This document shows positions 36,701 to 47,297 of a DNA stretch of 64,000 nucleotides, in pieces. Source of the stretch: Euryodendron excelsum (Eukaryota > Streptophyta > Magnoliopsida > Ericales > Pentaphylacaceae); NCBI GenBank assembly GCA_033060915.1, contig CM065396.1, forward strand, positions 7,331,001-7,395,000, in the 5' to 3' direction. The position numbers and the translations under genes are program-made. Each line of letters opens with the position of its first letter. Position 1 is the first letter of the stretch. The notes under the pieces were generated by a model, which was not told the origin of the DNA, made no database searches, and worked only from the letters and a program-made list of their open reading frames with translations.

Positions 36701-37618
36701 AGGTAAATTTATGGTAGATTGACATGTAGGTACCGAAAGGGCGGGGTAGGGTGATAGCTTAGTGCGTCTTCCCTACACGTAACCAACCTCCGAACCTAGG
36801 ATCACTGATCTCAAAGACCAAAACGGAGTTATTTTTCTAAAAAGGGCTAAATGTTTTTCAAAGGTTGCCAAACAACCCGTTTTCCTAAAAAACCCTCTCT
36901 TGAGGATGTTTTCCAAAATTATTTTTCAAAAACCCTAAGTGTAGTCTTCGGATTACTCTTAGTTTTTAGGTCACCTAACTCACTTTAATCAAGTTAGGTG
37001 GCGACTCCGAATCTTTTTCAAAAGCCCTTTATTCAAATCTATTTTTCAATTCAAACCTAGTCGCACTCATTCTTTTAGGAGGGCGAGTTCTAACGAGAGA
37101 GTACAGCATTTTTTCTGCTTGTGTGAGTATTCCTTGAGTGCGAAAAATCTGGGCGTGACAATTGGGAATCCCCTTGTTTCAAGCATTCAAAGAAAGGGGG
37201 GGAAAGAGATGGGGCATTAAAATAGAGAAAACCCAAGTGGGTTAGGAGCCAGAAGAGAGAGGGGGGAAGTGCGAAAATTTAAATAGGGAGCCTACCGTAT
37301 GTCTTCTTTATTTTGCGTGCCTTGCTTGTCTTCGGTCTTCAGTCTTCGGTCTTTGTCTTGATCTTCGTCTTCAATCTTCAAGATTTGTCTTCAAACTTTA
37401 GGTTACAGCTCTTCAAGTCTTCAAAGGAGCGTTGAAGGTTAGTGTATGAGTGTATGGGGGTGTGTATGAGTGTATAGGAGGCTAGGGTTTAGTGTATGGT
37501 GGCTAGGGTTTGGAAAACCTAGGGAAGCTAGGGTTTAGGAGGTGCTTGAGCTCTGTATATCAAAATATATGATTTTTAGGTTGAATTTACGGATCCTTTT
37601 CACGTTGAATGAGGCTCT

Positions 37619-37628
37619 GTATTTATAG
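37619..37628 (-). promoter_or_regulatory. TATA box of element 2 3' LTR
   Basis: CTATAAATAC on the minus strand at the conserved LTR position. Confidence 0.7.
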
Positions 37629-37787
37629 AGGTTGGACAACACTGGCGCCTGTTGCAGTGGCGCCAGGCCAAAGTTTACACTGGCGCCACTAGAAGTGGCG
37701 CCAGCCATTTAGGAAATATTTAAGGTCGGCAAGCAACGTATCTTTGACTAGATTTGGGCGCCTGTACTAGTGACTACCATGCAATTT

Positions 37788-38129
37788 TTAGCCTAGCATC
37801 ACTAGGAGTGGCTCCAGAAAGTCCGAGAATGATTTGAAGGAGTCGGGAATGACCCAAAAGGCCGAAAAGGAGCAGGAACACTTAAAATAGTGTCTTGGAG
37901 GTATTTGACTTGAAAAGTGAGGATAAGATGTGTCGGAAAGGTTGACCGGGCCTTTAGGGGCAAAACGATCAATTGGACCGGGAAACTGCCGAGACCAACT
38001 CGGATTGTCTCGGAAGAAGACTTGGGATCTGGAAACATTATTCAGAATGTTTCCAGAGGTTGCTGGTTTGATTTCTAGAGCCGGCGTGGTCGAAAAAAGA
38101 GACCGGCCCACCAGGGGCAAAACGGTCAT
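37788..38129 (-). other. U3 open frame, 113 codons, element 2 3' LTR
   Basis: Same conserved position, beginning MTVLPLVGRSLFSTTPALE. No domain is recognised; an overlapping antisense frame is also open. Confidence 0.3.
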
Positions 38130-39473
38130 TCTGTACTAGGTTGGCCGGAACTGACTCGGAATGATCCGGAAAGGTAAAACGAGGTTGAGAACACTATAAA
38201 AAGTAGTCTTAAGAGGTTACCGGTTTGATACCCAGAGCCGGTGTGGTCGAAAAAGGAGACCGGCCCACTAGGGGCAAAAATGGTCATTTTGTACCGGGTT
38301 GGCTGGAACTGACTCGGAATGATCCGAAAAGATAAAGGAAGGTTGAGAGTACTATAAAAAGCAATCTCAGAGGGTTACCGGGGCATTCGGATGTCTAGGG
38401 GCAAAATGGTCATCTTGACCGGAAAGTCTCGGAAAAGGTCCAAAGGGTAGTTTGGTCATTTTTCACTGAAGTGGGCTAACAGACATTGGTGTTGACCTGG
38501 GTTTTGAGTATTTCCGCCACTCTAACGGCGGTTGTCGTGACATAGGGGTTTGTTGCCAATTCCTTATATCGACCTATTTGTGAGTATTTCCGCTACTCTA
38601 ACGGTTTTGTGAGTAGTTTCGCTACTCGAACCATCTCGAGGAATAAACTATCTCGAGAGAGGGATTGGAAAGGGGACTTATTGTCTCCGAAAAGACATGC
38701 CTGGGATTGGAACCATCTCGAGGAATAAACTGTCTCGAGAGAGGGATTGGAAAGGGGTCTTACCGTCTCTGAAGAGACGTGCCTGAATTGGAACTGTCTC
38801 GAGGAATAAACTGTCTCGAGAGAGGGATTAGAAAGGGGTCTTATCGTCTCCGAAGAGACGTGCCTGAATTGGAACCGTCTCGAGGAATAAACTGTCTCGA
38901 GAGAGGGATTGGAAAGGGGTCTTACCGTCTCCGAGGAGACGTGCTTGGGATTGGAGCCGTCTCGAGGAATAAACTGTCTCGAGAGAGGGATTGGAAAGGG
39001 GTCTTATCGTCTCCGAGGAGACATGCCTGGGTTGGAACCGTCTCGAGGAATAAACTGTCTTGAGAGTGGGATTGGAAAGGGGACTTATCGTTTCCGAAGA
39101 GACGTGCCTGGATTAGAACCGTCTCGAGAAATAAACTATCTCGAGAGTGGGACTAGAAAGGGGTCTTATCGTCTCCGAAAAGACGTGCCTGGATTGGAAC
39201 CGTCTCGAAGAATAAACTGTCTCGAGAAAGGGATTGGAAAGGGGTCTTACCGTCTCCGAGGAGACGTGCCTGGGATTGGAATAAGAAAGGACAATGCCCC
39301 TAAGGGCATTTTGGATATTTTGCCTCTATTTGGGCCTGATAGGCCCGCAAAGCGATGGAAAGACAGGATTTGGACCTATAGAATTGGTTTTGATAGGAAT
39401 ATGCCCACAATGACTTGAACACAAGTCTGGACGGAGTGTAGACTGTCGAGCGGTCAAAAATGGGGTGCTTACA

Positions 39474-39492
39474 GCTGCCCCTCTTTTTTTGT
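39474..39492 (-). promoter_or_regulatory. Polypurine tract of element 2
   Basis: Minus-strand CAAAAAAAGAGGGGCAGC adjoins the LTR start TGTAAGC, as in element 1. Confidence 0.8.
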
Positions 39493-40788
39493 CTTTGCTT
39501 GTCAAAGACAAAACGAAAAATGTAAGAGTCCCATGTTGACTGCGAGGCAGTCGGAGGGACGGACATTGGAAAACTTTCGACAACGGGGGTCGAAAACGGA
39601 TAACGGGCCAAAAAGGCCTTCGAAAACGAGCTTTGGCGGGAAAAAGGGCAAAACTACCCAGAATTTGCAACTAGCGCCACTAGCAGTGGCGCCTTTGGTA
39701 GAAATGAACTGGTGCCTCTGCTAGTGGTGCCAGGCTTAAAGTTAAAGCCAGAAAATTTCTGGTTCGAACAGCCGCGACCCTTTGGAGAAATTTCTGCAAA
39801 TCCGAGAAGTTCTGCATGAGACTTGACTTGAACTTTGAAGGGGCACTTCTTGGAGACCACGTCGCCGGAAAAGTCGCCGGAAGAGAGAATTTCGCTGGAG
39901 AACTTCCAAAAAGTGAGTTTTCAGATTTTGTTGATTTCGATGTGTAGAACTTCGTTTGAACCATGTGAATAGTGAAAATTGATGTTTTGATATGTTTTGA
40001 ACACTTTGGTGATGTTTTTTTTGCATTTTGATGGTTGCTTGATTGAATTTGAATGATTTTTCATGATTATGCGAAGAGGGTTTTCTGTAGGAATAGGAAA
40101 TTTATTCCTACAGACTTGGGCATTGGGTTTTCTGGTTATATTTTTGTGCAATGTGCCTTAGAAAAATGTGTTTAACAACCGTATAAAGTTTCGTGATTTT
40201 TTGAAAACTCGGTGAATTTTTGATTTTTTGAAAAATAGAAAAATATCTAGAAAATTAGAAAATTCAAGAAATTGATGAAATTTTTAAAGTTTGAAATTTG
40301 GAAAAAGATTGGAATATTTTTGAAAACAGTTGAGGTGATTTTGAAAAATTTTGGAAGTCTTTTGAAAACCATTGATTTATTTGGAAAATGAAACATGCGT
40401 CTTGAAAATCTTGAAAAATTGAAAAATGTGCACGGGTGCTATTGTTATGTGATTGTTGGAAAGTGCACATTTTGCATTTTGTGTTGATGTCATAGGCGTT
40501 GTAGGGGCCATTTTTAAACGGGACTTTGCCGAATTTTTTTTTAAGAAATTATGGAAAGAGTTGGTTAAAGTTTTAGAAATAAAATCTTTTTTTAAGGAAA
40601 AAGGCAGAGAACCCTCGAGATGTGATTTAAAGTTGGAAAATCAAGCTGTGCATGTAGGAAATTTGTTTTGACTTATCATTCGAAGTCTTTTATTCGTTTT
40701 GTTTGTGTTTGTTGTTTTTTTTTTTTATTGTTATTTAAACTGCACGGGTAGTATATTAACATCTCTTACCTTGGCTTACCTTTTCAGG
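39474..40788 (+). promoter_or_regulatory. Upstream region and putative 5'-UTR intron of the antisense gene, element 2
   Basis: Closely similar to 15302-16662. A donor-like AAA|GTGAGT lies at 39913 and the acceptor-like TTACCTTTTCAG ends at 40787, one base before the ATG. The GGCGCC palindrome recurs at about 39671-39695. The homology with element 1 continues only to ATGGCAGAT. Confidence 0.6.
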
Positions 40789-42468
40789 ATGGCAGATGGA
40801 GTTTTGAGTCGACTGAGAGCCTAGCACAGTAGTTACCCTCCGGATGAGCAGGATATCTTTCGTCGGTCCTTTGGTCGGGTGGCTTCGCTTCTATCAGTGC
40901 GGCTTATTCCCGGACTCATGGAGGCAGTTATCCCTTTCTGGCAGCCGGACTTGTCTCTTTTCCGCTTTGGAAAGTGTGAGCTTACCCTTACTCCTCACGA
41001 GTATGGGTTTCTTCTTGGTTTCTAAGATGTTTCTGCTGACATTGTTGGACCCCTCTTTCCGAATGGTTGTATTACAGTGGTTTCGTCCCAGCTTGGATTC
41101 AGACGCGAAGTTCTTTCGTCTTCTTCTTTGCCCCAGTTTCCCTATGTCCCAGCGGAGTTCCTCTTTTCCCATTTTGAGTTTCCTACAGGTATGCGAGTTC
41201 ATTCAAATGAGTGGCACACCTCCCAGGATTGGGCTGTTTCTCGTATAGTTGCCTTAGCCTTGCTTCTGCTGAACTTCTTGGTGTTCCCCCGAGAAGATGA
41301 TTTAGTGGACTGTCGACTCTGTGCACCGCTAGCCTTGATCCGTAAGGGGCATTCCTATGCTCCTATGATTGTAGGGGAGACCTTCGTGAGTCTTACGAGA
41401 TTCCAGCAGACCCTTGACGCTCGCTTCCTGGGATGCGCTACTCTCTTCTAGCTCTGGGCGATTGGTCACTTATTTGTTACACCTTTGTTTCAGCACACGT
41501 GGTATCCTGAACTCGACCATATACATTCCCTGGCGAGATCTCAGGGTGTCATGGCAGATGAGGGGAGATTTCCGCAGACCGCTGCATCTTGGGCTGACTA
41601 TCTTCAGAGCATGAGGTCAGGCACTATCCGGTGGTATTTAGGACTGTTCGGTAGGTACTGCTTGAGAGTTCGACCTTCTGGAAGGGCCTTTGTGCCCCTA
41701 GTAGGCTTGCGGGGCATTGCCCCTTTCTTCGGTATTCGAGTTTTGCGTCAGCTTGGTAGGAGTCAGGATATCCCTTATTTAGCTTCTGCAGCCGAGTTTA
41801 CTCTTATCTTTGGGGCGTCGATTCCTAGAGCATTGGTGGAGAAAGTTATGGATACATGGAGATCTTTGCTTCCTCACGTTGATGATGATGGTCCCTTCTC
41901 TGATATGCCCCCTGCGACCAAGGCCTATCATTATTGGCTTCGACACTATGTGTTGGGTCCTAGTAGACTTGGGGATCTTCTCATTAAGACTCCTTTACCT
42001 CCCTTAGGGTATACCGACTTCTTGACTGCTATGATTGTTCAGGGGCGTCGTCACAGGCAGGAGAACCGTTGTCTGATACGAATGTTGCATGACCGGTTGA
42101 GGATGAGAGACGCTGAGATAGTTTCATTGGAGAGGCAGTTAGCAGCAGCTAGATCGACGCATGATGACCCACCTTTGGGTGCTGCGAGGGTCCGCAGGCA
42201 GCCACGAGGCGTTCTAGGCAGTTCTCCTTCCCTAGAGGGTGATGTGATGGATAGCCGATCCTTGCGGGAGACTGTGGAGTCCCTTACTCGAGAGAGGGAC
42301 ATGCTTTTGGCTAGGTGTGTGGATTATGAGCGATGCCGGCCCGGGTCTTCTGCAGCTGGTACTTCTTCGAGTGTTCCTCTTGTGACTAGCGAGCCAGTGG
42401 ATTCCTGCATAGCTGATTCCTCTTCCGATGACGACAGGGATCGATATATTTTTGCCCCTCGCTCTTAG
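40789..42468 (+). pseudogene. Antisense DUF7745-like gene of element 2, broken
   Basis: A single frame runs from the ATG at 40789 to a stop at 42466-42468, interrupted by stops at 40822-40824, 41023-41025 and 41449-41451 with no frameshift. Features typical of plant DUF7745 proteins are the LTLTPHEYGFLLGF motif before the second stop, an ALALLLLNFLVFPREDD helix, an ARFLGCATLF-type segment, and VPLVGLRGIAPFFGIRVLRQLG about 80 codons after the third stop. The C-terminal third has coiled-coil stretches (RMRDAEIVSLERQLAAARS; SLRETVESLTRERDMLLA) and an acidic end. DUF7745 proteins are plant-specific, of unknown function, and often found near gypsy elements. Here the gene runs opposite to pol. Confidence 0.72.
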
Positions 42469-43682
42469 ATTTGCTGATTTCTGCATTTGTAGAAAAACAA
42501 TACTGTGTTTAGCATTATACCTCTTTTTGTTTTATGAATTCATGACCTCCCGTGCTTTTGGTATGATTTCCCTGCATGATTAGTATAGTAACAAATTTGG
42601 GGAAAATTAAATGAGAACTGCAGCTTAATGAAAAATAACTCCCCTTCGTTTGATTCTTTGACTCACTGACTGTTCCGCGAAAGGGACCTCTGCTTCCTTT
42701 AACCCTAACTGGGCTAAACCAGAGAATGTCTTTCAAGACGCCTTTCGACTTTTACACTGTTGCTTTCATACCTTAACCCTAACTGGATTAGTAGCTCGGG
42801 CTATTCCTTAAATTTAAATCTCTTGCTCCCACCTTTTTTTTTTTTTTTGCTATTTTTGCTACTAGTGCCTCTGAGGGTTTTCACCAGTCCCAACTTTGTC
42901 ATTTTTGCACCAAGGCTCCTTTGCAGGTTTTCGCCAGGGTTGACAGTTTTGTATCTTGCCACATCCCTACCTTTTTACCTACGGCGCCCTTTCGGGTTTT
43001 CACCGCATCCTCGGGAAGCGCTTAACTTTTCTTTCTTCTTTCTCTCTCTTTCCTCAGCTTGGTCTCGGGTTTCTATTGAGAAGCTCCTAAACGCTACTTG
43101 CATCATTCTCCAGGCAATGACATATTTAGTAAGCTCATTTAGACTAATCAATTTAACTCTAATCTGAGAGGACTTTTAGGGGTTGTGGTGTTGGTATTTA
43201 CTTTCGAAAGAAAAGGAAAAGGCTCAAGCCTACCACTCTACTAGTGATCACCTTCGATAGTTTTTGGTTCAATGACACTTTTTCTGCGTATTCCCATCTT
43301 TCCTTGGGTATCTCATTGCACACCCTTTTTTTTTTTTTTTGGCCAATGACGTTAATACCAATATTTGTGCAAACTTAAAGTAGTACTTCAAGGCTCTTTT
43401 TTTTTTTTTTTTTTGCTATTTTCAATGCCTCTACTTAACATGATCACTTTATTTGGGGAATGTTCCTGAAAGAAAGTAACCGGCTCTAAAGGTTTGACAA
43501 AGGTTATATATATATGCATTTTAACTGGATAGAAAATGAAATGAGGGCCTCTCGTCATCTTGGAATTAAATTGTTTAGTCCATAGAGCTTTACCCCTGAA
43601 ACACTACCCTATTGATTAGTGGAGAATGAGGTGAGGAGATTTTATTGCTTCTTCACAGAAACCAAAGGTCTAGCTTTTGGAA
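42469..43682. other. Non-coding region between antisense gene and integrase, element 2
   Basis: No gene is seen. GGGTTTTCACC(A/G) or GGTTTTCGCC motifs recur at about 42870, 42925 and 42990. Long T runs lie at 42834-42848, 43328-43340 and 43399-43414. AAAATGAAATGAGGGCC near 43529 matches element 1 near 19818. The transcripts of pol and of the antisense gene would converge here. Confidence 0.6.
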
Positions 43683-44663
43683 TCATATGTAGTAGTGCTT
43701 GACAACATCTGAATTCAATGGGCTAGGGAATTCTTGGCCATCCATTTCCTCCAAAACGAGAGCTCCTCCAGACAAGACCTTCTTTACCATGAATGGCCCT
43801 TCGTAGTTTGGAGCAAATTTTCCCTGTGCTGCCTCCTGATGGGGGAACAACTTCTTGAGCACCAAATCTCACGGTTGGAACAATCGAGGTCGTACCTTCT
43901 TATCAAATGTTCTGGCCATTCGCCTTCTGTAACATTGAGCATGATAAACTATAGCTAGCCGCTTCTCATCCAGCAAACAGAGTTGAGCATGTCGGTCTTT
44001 AATCCATTCTGCTTCGTCTAACTTGGTTTATGTTAAGATCCGTAAAGAAGGAATCTCAATCTCAACAGGGATGACTGCCTCGGTGCCGTAAACTAGCTTG
44101 AAAGGGGTGCTTCTGGTGGAGACCCTCATAGTAGTTCAGTAAGCCATCAATGCAAACGGAAGTTTCTCCTGCCAATCTTTGTAATTGTCAATCATTTTTT
44201 GGAGCATTTTCTTAATGTTCTTGTTGGCTGCTTCTACTGCCCCATTCATCTGGGGCCGGTAAGTGACCGAATTTCGATGAGTAATGCAAAAAGTTTGGCA
44301 TAGCTTTGATATCAATTCGTTGTTCAGATTGGAAGCATTATCAGTAATGAGTGACTCGAGAATCCCATACCGGCAGATGATGTAATTTTTTATGAACCTT
44401 TCTACGACCTTCTTGGTGACATGGACGTAAGAGACGGCTTCCACCCATTTAGTAAAATAATCAATGGCGACCAGGATGAAGCGATGGCCGTTAGAAGCTT
44501 TAGGAGTGATGGGACCAATCATATCTATCCCCCACATAGAAAAAGGCCATGGGGCTGACATAGAATGGAGCTCAGTCGGCGGTGCTTTGATCTTATCCCC
44601 ATGTATCTGACATTTGTGGCACCGAAGAACGTATCTAATGCAATCTGACTCCATTGTTGACTA
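43683..44663 (-). pseudogene. int: Integrase core and C-terminus of element 2, broken
   Basis: Integrase joins the DNA copy to the host chromosome. The open part 44654-44136 has the second half of the HHCC zinc finger (C5...C12, C15 region) and the catalytic core with D44 (GIDMIGP), D105 (ITDNASN) and E141 (MNGAVEAANK), all retained. The same frame continues to 43683 through stops at 44136-44138, 44028-44030 and 43869-43871. It ends with a C-terminal segment (GKFAPNYEGPFMVKKVLSGG) and no chromodomain, as in Tat-lineage elements. The stop at 44661-44663 replaces the tryptophan usual in the GYYW motif. There is no frameshift. Confidence 0.88.
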
Positions 44664-45587
44664 GTAATACCCTGTCCGGAGAATCTTTTTTGCAAGCGTG
44701 TGGCCATTCATGTGGGGCCCGCAAACTCCCTCGTGCACTTCCTCCATGATAACTTTGGCTTCGGCGGTATTGACACATCTTAGAGGTCCGAACCATGATC
44801 TCCTGAAAAGCTCATTTCCAGCCATGAAATAGTGTCCCGCCAAACGACAAATGGTCTTCCTATCGCGTTGTGTTGCCGCATCGGGGAACGTCTTGGCTTG
44901 AATATACCTCTGGATGTCATAAAACCACAGTTTCTCGTGAGGTTCAATAGTTGTATGCAGGCAATAAGAGGGGACATCCCTGGTAAAGATCTGTAGAGGG
45001 GGTATTTCAGTGCCCCTGTCGACCTTGATTGCTGTAGCCAACGTAGCCAAGGCATTAGCGAAGCTATTCTCTATTCGGGGCACGTGACGAAAAGCCACGC
45101 TTTTGAATAGCTGACACAAGTCCTTGACCCGTTGATGATACGGGGAGAGTTTGGCATTTTGAGTTTGGTACACGTCCTTGGATTGCTGAATGACCAAATC
45201 TGAATCACCGAGAACAACCAATTCGTCAATCCTCATTTCTAATGCCAATCTTAATCCCAGGATACAAGCCTCATATTCGGCGATGTTATTAGTACAGAGT
45301 TCAAGTTGTAGCTTAACTATAATAGGATAATGACTGTCGGTTCTTGACACTACTACTGCCCCAATGCTGGCTCGCCTTTTGTTAGCAGCGCCGTCAAAAA
45401 ACATCTTCCACCCAGTTGGTTCTTGCTCTTCAGATGTACCATCAACGCATAGTATATTTTCATCAGGAAATTGGGGCTCCATGGATTGATAATCATCAAT
45501 GGGGTTCTCAGCCAGATAATCAGCTATCACCTGCCCTTTGACTGCTTCACGGGTAGTGAACACAATGTCAAATTCTGACAGGTTCAT
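44661..45587 (-). pseudogene. RNase H and integrase zinc-finger start of element 2, broken
   Basis: In frame with RT. Residues about 60-185 are a plant gypsy RNase H: D65 (FFDGAAN), E106 (NIAEYEAC) and D128 (LGDSDLVIQQ). The last catalytic residue is changed: FANALATLA has Asn178 where the family has Asp (ADALATL). Residues about 220-305 carry the HH half of the integrase zinc finger (EEVHEGVCGPHMNGHTLAKK). The segment linking RT to this frame (45860-45588) still encodes RT-thumb/connection-like text, interrupted by stops at 45744-45746, 45723-45725 and 45591-45593. Confidence 0.88.
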
Positions 45588-45860
45588 GTGTCATCGAGCA
45601 ATTCTGCTGGACAGGGTTGGTTTCTCGAATATATACTTGAGGGGATCCATTTGAGAGATAAGGAAGGTGGTATGATAAAGCATGTAGTGTCGAAGCCTGT
45701 GAGCTGCCCAGGCTAATGCGCATCAGGTTTTCTCGAGATCGAACTACTTCGCTTCATATAGCAGAAATTTCTTACTGAGGTAGTAAATGGCTTGCTCTTT
45801 TCTCCCCGTTTCATCATGCTGCCCCAGGACGCATCCCATAGAAGTATCTAACACTGTCAT

Positions 45861-46994
45861 CTACATCAGCAAAGGATGCCCCGGGGTTGGTGCCACTAGG
45901 ATAGGGCAATTTCGAAGATATTCTTTAATTTTCTCAAACACCATTTGATAGTTATCATCCCACTCTTTTGGAACGTCTTTCTTAAGGAGCTTGAAAATAG
46001 GTTTGCACAGGTGGGTCATTTGGGCTATGAACCTGCTAATAAAGTTCAACTTTCCTAGAAAAGACCGAACCTCCTTTTCCCCTTTTGGTGTAGGCATTTC
46101 AACAATGGACTTTACCTTGGCAGGATCAACCTCTATCCCCTTTTCATTGACTATAAACCCCAAAAATTTCCCTGAAGATACTCCGAATGTGCATTTGGTC
46201 AGATTTAGCTTAAGTTGATATCTACGGAGGTGATCAAACACCTTCCGCAAGTTGAACAGGTGGTCCTTCCGTTGCTTGGACTTGACGATCATGTCATCCA
46301 CATAGATCTCTACTTCCTGATGCATCATGTCATGGAATAAAGTTACCATGGCCTTTTGGTAGGTTGCCCCTGCGTTGCGAAGCCCGAATGGCATGAACTT
46401 ATAACAGTATACTCCCCAGGGGGTAATGAAAGCAGTCTTCTCCCGATCTTCTTCAGCCAGCTTGATCTGATTATACCCCAAAAAACCATCCATGAAAGAA
46501 AACATTCCATGACCGGCCGTGTTGTCAACAAGCAAGTCTATGTGGGGAAGAGGAAAATCATCCTTTGGACTGGCCCTGTTGAGGTCCCGAAAGTCAATGC
46601 ACATCCGCACCTTGCCATCTTTTTTAGGTACCGGGACAATATTAGCCAGCCATTGGGGATACTCTACCACTTGCAGAAACCTTGCCTGGAATTGTTTAAT
46701 CACCTCCTCCTTGATTTTCAGGCTCCATTCGGGTTTTAATCTTCTTAACTTCTGCTTAAAGGGTTTCATCTGCGGGTCCAAAGGTAGTCTATGTTCCACA
46801 ATGGATTCATCTAATCCGAGCATGTCTTGATAGGACCATGCGAAAACATCCAAGTATGCACGCAAAAGTTTCAATAATTCTTTGCGCTGCCATTGATCTA
46901 GGCCTGTACCGATTCTAAGCTCTTTCGGATCCCCTTCATTTCCCAAATTAACGGCTTCCGTTTCCTCAATGTTTGGGGGTATTACGATTCTCAT
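45861..46994 (-). pseudogene. Reverse transcriptase of element 2
   Basis: 377 codons open. It copies the element RNA into DNA. Motifs in order are VPKKDGKVRMCIDFRDLN (about 121-139), FSFMDGFLGYNQI (about 165-177), FMPFGLRNAGATYQ (about 200-213) and the catalytic YVDDMIV (231-237). The FLGKLNFISRFI region follows in the C-terminal part. The N-terminal HRLPLDPQMKPFKQKLRRL segment is typical of Tat-lineage RT. It ends at a TAG (45861-45863), after which homology continues in the same frame. The ATG at 46994 lies within older coding text that continues upstream in another frame, so one small indel occurred at about 46998. Confidence 0.92.
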
Positions 46995-47155
46995 GTCTTT
47001 CTATTTGTTCCCGAATTTTCTCTGGCACCTCCTCTGTAAAATTTACATCTTCTTCAATTCCCAGTTGTTGGTAATCAAACTAGGTGTTCAAGTCATCATT
47101 TATCAAGGTTGGCATTCCCTGGATTAGCTGAGTAGGATATCAGATGCAAGGGTCC
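46995..47155 (-). pseudogene. Pre-RT coding fragment
   Basis: After an acceptor-like site (TTTTCCATGCCAG ending at 47156) a short frame encodes acidic text including QGMPTLINDDLNT and GIEEDVNFTEEVPEKI, with stops at 47080-47082 and further upstream. It is out of phase with the RT frame that starts at 46994. Such an acidic stretch precedes RT in Tat-type polyproteins. Confidence 0.55.
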
Positions 47156-47156
47156 C

Positions 47157-47297
47157 TGGCATGGAAAATAGTGTACAATAAATCAAACAAGAAAGGGATA
47201 TTATTTTATTCTTTGATAACTTGATTTTAAAAAGTTAAGACAAATAAATTTAAAAAGGACAGAGTTTATGGTGAATCAGTTGCTCCAGGGTCTCGCT
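47157..47297 (-). other. AT-rich intron-like gap between protease and RT
   Basis: This lies between the protease-side frame and the RT-side frame. It is AT-rich, has stops in all minus frames, and ends with a pyrimidine-rich TTTTCCATGCCAG. Ogre elements are known to carry an intron at this place. The donor is less clear; GTACAG just before 47300 is one candidate. Confidence 0.5.

Larger units (their letters stand above)
31771..37160 (+). mobile_element. Solo LTR, plus orientation, inside the 3' LTR of element 2
   Basis: 5390 bp from TGTAAGCACC to GGGCGTGACA, the longest LTR here because it has nine 81-bp units (31973-32655). It contains the U3 open frame (33206-33547), GGCGCC palindromes (about 33633-33733), TATA, AAACCCTAG boxes and the G-poor tract (about 34640-36300). 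It is the most recent insertion in the stack by position. Confidence 0.93.
37166..39473 (-). mobile_element. 3' LTR of element 2, U3 part
   Basis: This continues the LTR that began at 28967. In element sense from 39473 it has the eight-unit 81-bp array (39285-38630), about 165-bp repeats, the U3 frame (38129-37788), palindromes (about 37644-37707), TATA (37628-37619) and AAACCCTAG boxes. It ends at GGTGCTTACA at 39473. Confidence 0.9.

Noticed and set aside
38779..39418. 94- and 169-codon frames, and similar ones at 54933-55524 and 60294-60746
   Set aside because: Same 81-bp array in other LTR copies. Frames are open on both strands and no protein is supported.
40844..41248. 134-codon frame starting MSRISFVGPL
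   Set aside because: An out-of-frame shadow of the DUF7745-like gene, which reads through the same region in frame with 40789.
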